From Cystobasidium ongulense (lineage: Eukaryota; Basidiomycota; Cystobasidiomycetes; Cystobasidiales; Cystobasidiaceae), in the NCBI GenBank assembly GCA_022835595.1, contig BQUP01000004.1, positions 310,001 to 374,000 of the forward strand: a stretch of DNA of 64,000 nucleotides. The letters run 5' to 3'. Numbering within the stretch: position 1 is the first letter of the stretch; each line of letters begins with the position of its first letter. Positions 58,028-64,000 of this stretch are shown one piece after another. The position numbers and the translations under genes were made by a program. The notes beneath the pieces were generated by a model. That model worked only from the letters and a program-made list of their open reading frames with translations, did not search any database and had not been told where the DNA came from.

Positions 58028-59092
58028 TTCTACTATTCAAGCATCAATAAGCAACGCCTGTCTTATACGATCAAAATTAATGATGACGGAAAGTGATAAA
58101 CCATCGACGCGCATATACACGGACACTCCTTCAATGTACCAAAACCAACTTTCCTATCTTTTACTGGCGACTTTTTCCTTGCTCCCTTTGATCAATGGAA
58201 AAGGTCCTTACTCCCTTTGATCAATGGCGACGCGCTTAGACAGGCGCAGCCTAATCTTGCAAACAAACCGCTTTCTTTTCCTTCACCTTCAACAAGAACG
58301 AAAAGCAAATACCTTTTCCACTACGCAGATAGGGATACCGGCTATCGCTTTATTCTCGGGTGGCATCGTGTTGTCTGTTTTTTTTCAGTTTCAAAAGCCT
58401 TAGATACAGCAGCAGCTACATGATTTTCTTTTTTTTCGTTTACTTTACTTTTACTTTACTTCTTAGGGGTTAAGGGCTATTTTAGCATGGGGATCTGCAA
58501 TTTACTCGTTTGTTTTTTCGTTCTTTGTTCCCGATTTACACTCTAATAATACGGGCGTCCTTCGCCCGGCATATCTATTGGGAGTTTCTGTCCCCTTCTC
58601 ACCGAGGTATGGCATAACACACATAGATCACTGACAAGCGCATCATGACCCTGCTCTCGTCTCGCCTCAATTGGTCCTCTTTCCGGTCTTCGCCTTTATT
58701 CCAGTATTTCCGGGGCGAGATGGCCATGAAATCAGAGATGCCCGCCCGCGCCACATGTGGACCGAGTGCATGAGCAGCTGGCTGACGGCTTGGACGGTTG
58801 CAGTCTCGCCCACCGCAGCGAAAATCACCGCTGAAGAGGTGTGCGATACCCACAACTGCGATACTGCGCTGTGCCCGAGCCAGTTCAACTCCGCCCGTTC
58901 ATCGGTACCGTTCGTTCGGTATTCGCTGGCGTCAAGCTGGCGCGCAAGACCCAGCCAGCCGGAAAGAGCTGCTGCGGGGGACTGCATGATTCACTGCACA
59001 AGCGCAGCATAGCATAGCACATGGACTCGTGCATCAGGCTATAGCATACTTTCAGCCAGCATACACCGCTGTGTCTCGAGAGCCGGCGCGCC
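58028..59092. other. Intergenic region with short direct repeats
   Basis: No gene is seen. CTCCCTTTGATCAATGG occurs twice, at 58182-58198 and 58211-58227. A TTTACTTT-type repeat lies near 58440-58462, within a T-rich stretch. Confidence 0.45.
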
Positions 59093-62000
59093 ATGATCGA
59101 CCATTTGCTCGGAAGGCCCTCGACTGCATACAGGCGTCGTCAGGTGGGCAGTGACCTGCGCCATCAGTTCTCTGTGCTACTTGTGCTAATGCGGTCTGCT
59201 CCATCCAGGTCCTTCTCGTAGGTCGTGTTCGCTGTCCCACTGTTTGGCAAAGCAAGAGCGCCCTTCACCTCAGCTGACATTCCATTTCACGTGGGCTCTC
59301 AATTGCCGTTTCGAACAACTCGGAACGCCGGCACCATCAGGTCATCCTCTTCTGGACACTGGCAATACTGCGTGGAAACAAGAATGGCCCTCCTATCGTC
59401 AGATGGTTTAGCAGCAGAATCAGTACGTGGACTTGTTTTCGGCCTCGTGTTGGCCGTCTTGTCTCACCTCGCTTCTATCGTTCAGAGGGCAAACTCACGC
59501 CATGGCAGGTCCTAGCAGCGACTCTGACGTGTTTGTAAGTGCCTCCACCATCAGGTTACGAATATTGGACTACTTCAAGAACAATTATTAAGCTCGTCCT
59601 TGTCACCGCCTTGCCAGATATACCGTCAAGAACGCAGATAGCTTGCTAGGCCTACAAGCACCAGAACCCTTGGCCAAGCTATATTCGCGCGATTTCTACC
59701 GTGCAACATGGATGGGTACGTAGTAGCCCAGTCTATCTACCATGTGTAACAATCCGATTGCTGATGTCGGGCTCGTCCCCATCGAACAGCTGTCGCCCTA
59801 GACACAGGCTTCGCCACTGCTATGCATGTGCGCCCAAAATGGCTGCGTGACATACTAAGCATGTTGTTTAGTGGATACTATCTTTTCTTTGCACATGAGG
59901 CGGATGAAAAGGTACGCCTGATCTCTATTCTGTCACGGCGCGCTGGACTTCGCACCACTAGGAATGCTAACATCCGTTCCCTTCCCATTACTTCTCTCCC
60001 AGCTCCGTAAATACCGAGCAGTCTGCACAGTAGAGTTTCTACGTACAACCTGGGAAAAGACGAACAATCCATTCATTCGACTGATAACATTTCATACGCG
60101 ACCAAAACTTGGTATAAAAAAGCGAATTGTACTACCACGCCCTAGTGGATCACCATATTCGAGACCAGTCATAGGATGGCTTTATTTCGATGGATCAGAA
60201 AGTGACCTTGCATTGTGCAGGAATTTGATTCTTGATATCCCTGGTGGTGGCTTTGTTTGTATGGATCCAACGCATCATGACGAGCGACTGCATCATTGGG
60301 CCAAGAGAAAGGGATGTGCTGTACTAGCATTAGACTATTCCAAAGCGCCAGGTGAGCTTTCTCCTTCCTCGAGCCAGATAAAGCGAGAAGCAACGCTTCA
60401 AGCTGACCACAAACAAAATCATCCCTGCACCAGAGTATCCATATCCATATGCTGTGCACGAGTGTTTCGATGTTTATCGCCTACTACACGATACGAGAGG
60501 ATCAGTTGTCGGCACTAGAGCAGGTGAACTACGCATTGTGCTTACTGGCGATTCAGCGTGAGTAGCCATCAACGTTGTCGGAATGCCGATGATCTGATAC
60601 TGGAGCGACTTACGCTAATATATTCTGCAGTGGGGCAAACATTGGCGCCGCTATGGTCATTAAATTACTCGAAATGCCTCCTGCTACCAGACCTGCGATG
60701 CCCGTCAGTATAATCTGGACGTATCCCTGTCTAGACTTCAATTTTACCTCGTATGTACTTGATCCTCTGTCTTGCAGAACGGGAAAGATTGGTACTGATC
60801 CGTTGTAACATTTGACCAGTTTCATGCCACCCGAGCATCTTCGCATCCTTAGACAAGAATCCTCAGCTGGTCTAAGAAGTATAGCAGACCAGAAAGATCA
60901 CTTAAAGCATCAATCACCATTATCAGTCGTAGAAGACAACGTGCCAAGACACAAGAGACGAAAATCGTGGAGTAAAAGCTTTAGTAAATTGCCTTTGTTG
61001 GGAAGTCTGAAATCACCTTTGGGCACACCTTATTCTGCTGCGAATAAGAAGCTACATCAACCTCCTGCTCCTCCTACACCCATGACGCCTGCTTTCGAGT
61101 TGAGCAAATCACTTGGGCGACTGGAAGATGATGAGGGCGACGAGGCCGATGTTGATTCGGAAGGAGAAGAAGGACCTTTGCACGAGAGGAATATGACCCT
61201 TTCTGACAGAGTACAATATTGGAATCCTGTGAGCATAACCGATAATTGGTCTGGATCAGCGTAAAACTGTCGGGCTGACAACACAAACCCACAGGACCGA
61301 GATTATGCTGAACTTGGGACGGAAGAGCATGCCAATTTGGCGACGAAAAAGCAATCTCGAGTGTCAGCGCTCGGGACTAGACTTACAATGACGAGTCGAA
61401 CTGGTTTCTTCAATGATCGCATTATCTCGCCTAGTATGATGAGAGCGATGGCTATCTGCTAGTATGTCACTTCCACTCCGCGTCTGATGTGCCGAAAGCC
61501 TAATGCTTTATGCGATGTTTTCCCGTACAAGTGTCGGACCGAGAAATTCGCCTGATTTGTCCAAGAATTACTACATCTCCCCAATCCTCACGCCTGAGAA
61601 GTTGCTGGCGCAATTCCCACCGGTCTATTTACTGTGCGGCGAGCGTGATCCATTCAGTGATGATACACTCATCTTCACTGCTCGCCTTAGAGATGCTAAA
61701 TTAGCGAAGAAAGCGGAAGTACAGGCTAAATACAACAAACACGGTGAAGGTCTTCGAATGAGCTCGGCTAGAGACAGTACGAGAGATCCTATCCTTGATG
61801 AGACTGAGGAGGATTGGGTTACCATGCGCTTCATAGAGGGCTGGTCGCACGGGTGAGCAGTCGGTTTCGCTGAATTAAGAAACAGCCTCGAGATAGCTGA
61901 CTTCTGGTCGTCTCATTAATTGCAGTTTCATGCAGATGGTAACGCTTCTTCCGAAGGTCACCCATTTTTTTGACCTCACAGCAGATTGGGCCGCATTGAG

Positions 62001-62673
62001 CTTTGCCAAGCAAGAAACCTCTTCGTATGCACCGAGCATACAAGCCAATGCTATGGATAGGGTACCAACCCACGGAGAGAGCCAAAGCGAGAAGGAAGAG
62101 GAAGTACTATCTTTTGTACCGAGGCGCAGGGGTTCAAATCGATCAAACTCGCCTGCTCTGTCACCTGGTCTTCGAGCACAATGGCAACAACAGCAGCAAG
62201 AGGAGACTGGACAGTCCTCATCTTCTGCGCAACTATCTTCGGCTTCGACTGGTTCTGACGGAACAACATCGGCTACTACTCCTCCTACGTCGAATGCATC
62301 TTCTGCCTTTTCGAAGGAAAGACGGGCTAGAAGACCTTCTCCTGGAGAGGGTGTCTCTACCAAGGGGGGACCAATTCGTAGAGTACTACAAGAAGAAGCA
62401 GATACAACCGGACAATCATTAGTAGCTAAGAAGAGAGCTTCAAGTTTCAGTGAAGAAACTTCATCCTATACAATCGACGGTAGCACCGCTACGATACCGG
62501 CTAGAAGATCTTCGGATGTCACAGAGAATAAAGTCGCGGCTGCTGCTTTTGTACAAGCTCAGGATATACTCAAGAGAAGAAGAGAGGATGCCGTTGTCGG
62601 ATTGGGATCCGCTGTTCTTTCTAGTGACAGCGATACTGATCAGGGTGGGGATGGCGCTAGACCACGATCTTGA
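59093..62673 (+). CDS. Alpha/beta hydrolase of the hormone-sensitive-lipase family, membrane-anchored
   Basis: Esterase or lipase. The first exons are inferred: 59093-59143 (MIDHLLGRPSTAYRRRQ), 59341-59422 (VILFWTLAIL, a membrane helix), 59486-59534, 59618-59715, 59790-59911 and 60003-60351; the gene runs on to a stop at 62673. The first intron is unusually long (197 nt). Catalytic marks are the oxyanion segment DIPGGGFVCMDP, the nucleophile elbow GDSAGANIGA, the acid in CGERDPFSDD and the His in WSHGF. A low-complexity insert (about 60845-61215, with KRRKSWSKSF and an acidic run) separates the nucleophile from the rest. A long Ser/Gln-rich tail follows the His. The insert and tail may be regulatory, as in animal HSL. 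Confidence 0.85.
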
Positions 62674-63066
62674 GAGGCTGTCTATCCTTCCACTACACCT
62701 TGTGAACCTGTTATTTGCAGCTTTGCAGCTTGTTGACGACAGCTCGGGACAGAAGAGAGGAAGAGACAGAAAGTGATCACCATGTTTAGTCCGCAGCAAA
62801 TGGACCGGTAGCTTGTGAAGGTCCATGTTTATCGACAAGCAATTTGTTACCGCTTCCATCGCAATATCAAGTACTTTTAAGCTATCTACTTGATCAGATA
62901 AGTCAAATTACATTCATTCATTCATCCACTGTATACCTCATCTATGTATTACTCGCATCAATCCCAGGCGCTCCTCGCAAGCGGGGCTCCGACAGCACCC
63001 ATATCCTTGTATCATAGACCTGTTTCAATCGACCATTGTTCGCCTTGTACAAGTATTGGAACGATC
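62674..63066. other. Convergent 3' interval
   Basis: Lies between the hydrolase (plus strand) and the YCII gene (minus strand). A CATT repeat occurs near 62911-62927. No gene is seen. Confidence 0.5.
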
Positions 63067-63644
63067 TTAATGAGAAGCACGGCCAACACTGAAGATTTCT
63101 GCTTTGGACATATCCCACGCTCCGCCCTTGGTGTAGATATCGTCCTCGAGCATCTGGCGAGCTTGCTCGATGTTATCGGCTCTATAGAGCATGAAGCTTC
63201 CCGCCATTTTCGCTGATCCGTCTTCTTTGGCTTTATCGTCTGAGAAGATTGCTCCCCCTTCGACTGCAATTGTAGTCGACTTGTCAGTTTCGCTGCTGGA
63301 GAGCTGGCTCGGCCGCACTTGTCCGCAGAAGAAGCCAGAACTCACTTATGATGCCCTTTGCAAAGGATTCGGCGGCGTTGGCGAGATGCTGTGGTCGGAC
63401 ATCCATGCTGGAGGGTGGTGTGAATGCTGTCTCAACTCTACAGCTCGACGCTCTCCATTGCACACCATCATGCTGCTCACCGCTTGGAATCCGCGAGGTC
63501 GGGAATGACCGCGAGGTAGGTGTACTTGGGCACATCGCTGGGAACAGAGGAAGACATGGCGCGAAGGGTTGGTCGGAGCAGCAGTCGGGATCTCGTGCTG
63601 GTGCGTGCAAGTGTAGAGAGTGCTGCTGTTGCTGCTGAGCGCAT
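63067..63644 (-). CDS. YCII-domain protein, probably mitochondrial (140 aa)
   Basis: Small dimeric protein of the YCII (YciI-like) family, whose members are thought to have a His-Asp active site but mostly lack a known reaction. Three exons, 63644-63481, 63407-63346 and 63263-63067 (423 nt). The N-terminal 30 residues (MRSAATAALSTLARTSTRSR) are rich in Arg, Ser and Ala with no acidic residue, a good mitochondrial presequence. The domain begins YTYLAVIPDLADS, continues MDVRPQHLANAAESFAKGI and GGAIFSDDKA, and ends FMLYRADNIEQARQMLEDD followed by GGAWDMSKAEIF. The start is the first ATG that gives this presequence; a longer frame upstream begins without a conserved region. Confidence 0.82.
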
Positions 63645-64000
63645 GGAAGACAGGCGGGCAAAGGCAGAGAAAGCCCCATTGCCGTCCAGAAGCTGGGCAT
63701 CAGTTGATTGCCGAAATACGGTGGGACACGATGGCACAGCGGCACCGAAGGCCAGCACGACGATGCAGCATCAAGAACGGCCTTCCTACGCGAAAACACG
63801 ACCTGCATGGTTGTATCGTGCGCTGACATGCTCGCGCAGCCGGCCCTGCAGACATCTCGTCACCTTGAAAGCCAGCGGCGCAAGATCGCATTCCACAGCC
63901 AAGCGCGTTGAGCACGAAAAAGCAGGCAGCCGAAAGCAAGATGGTGAAGCCTCTTCACTCTCGATGTCAGCTCTCGACTCTCGCTTTGCTTCTGTACATC
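63645..64000. other. Region upstream of the YCII gene, window edge
   Basis: Short conflicting open frames only. It must hold the YCII promoter; any gene further out is cut by the window end. Confidence 0.4.

Noticed and set aside
62125-62150. GGTTCAAATC, a tRNA B-box-like word
   Set aside because: It lies inside the coding exon of the lipase gene in frame (RRRGSNRSNSP), and no cloverleaf can be drawn around it.
164-63644. A biosynthetic gene cluster (transporter, reductase, hydrolase and regulator in one window)
   Set aside because: The candidates are spread out, interleaved with housekeeping genes and lack any core synthase or terpene/NRPS/PKS enzyme.

Overview
The window is nuclear DNA from a fungus, most likely a basidiomycete. 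The genes carry many short introns (mostly 50-130 nt, GT-AG, occasionally GC-AG). Proteins such as the Pbs2-type MAPKK, the Hub1-type ubiquitin-like protein, PEX1 and an HAK potassium transporter point the same way. Gene density is high, about one gene per 2.5 kb on both strands. No transposon, retroelement or CRISPR array was recognised. A lone 5S rRNA gene lies among protein genes, as in fungi with dispersed 5S genes. The lineage within Basidiomycota cannot be fixed from this sequence alone.

Layout. 0.2-2.7 kb: gamma-glutamyltranspeptidase. 2.7-6.0 kb: long gap ahead of a homeodomain regulator (6.0-8.4 kb). 8.8-16.5 kb: an unrecognised low-complexity protein, a NAA50-like acetyltransferase, a four-TM SUR7/PalI-like membrane protein, a small unknown protein and a Hub1/UBL5 domain fused to an Arg/Asp/Ser-rich arm. 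16.7-28 kb: a small one-TM protein, a short SRP72, a tandem pair of SRR1-like genes, a PINX1-type G-patch protein and two unrecognised proteins. 29.3 kb: 5S rRNA. 30-36.6 kb: a UapA-type purine permease converging on an HAK potassium transporter. 37.5-38.06 kb: a mosaic of degraded pieces copied from two genes in this same window. 38.1-45.3 kb: PEX1 and a TPX2-like protein in tandem. 45.5-54.6 kb: aldo/keto reductase, ERMP1/Pff1-type M28 peptidase, a LYR-type protein and an MFS exporter. 55.3-62.7 kb: PBS2 and a hormone-sensitive-lipase-type hydrolase. 63.1-63.6 kb: a YCII-domain protein.

The genes are mostly unrelated housekeeping, transport and signalling functions; no biosynthetic cluster or defence island was seen. 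Exon joins were worked out by hand from splice consensus, phase and family conservation. For most multi-exon genes the summed exon length divides by three, which supports the models.

Most noteworthy: many genes with micro-exons of 7-24 nt; two GC-AG introns; the mosaic block abutting the PEX1 start; the Hub1 fusion that lacks the usual terminal Tyr-Tyr; an SRP72 missing the middle of the protein; and a membrane-protein gene whose 3' end can be read in two ways.
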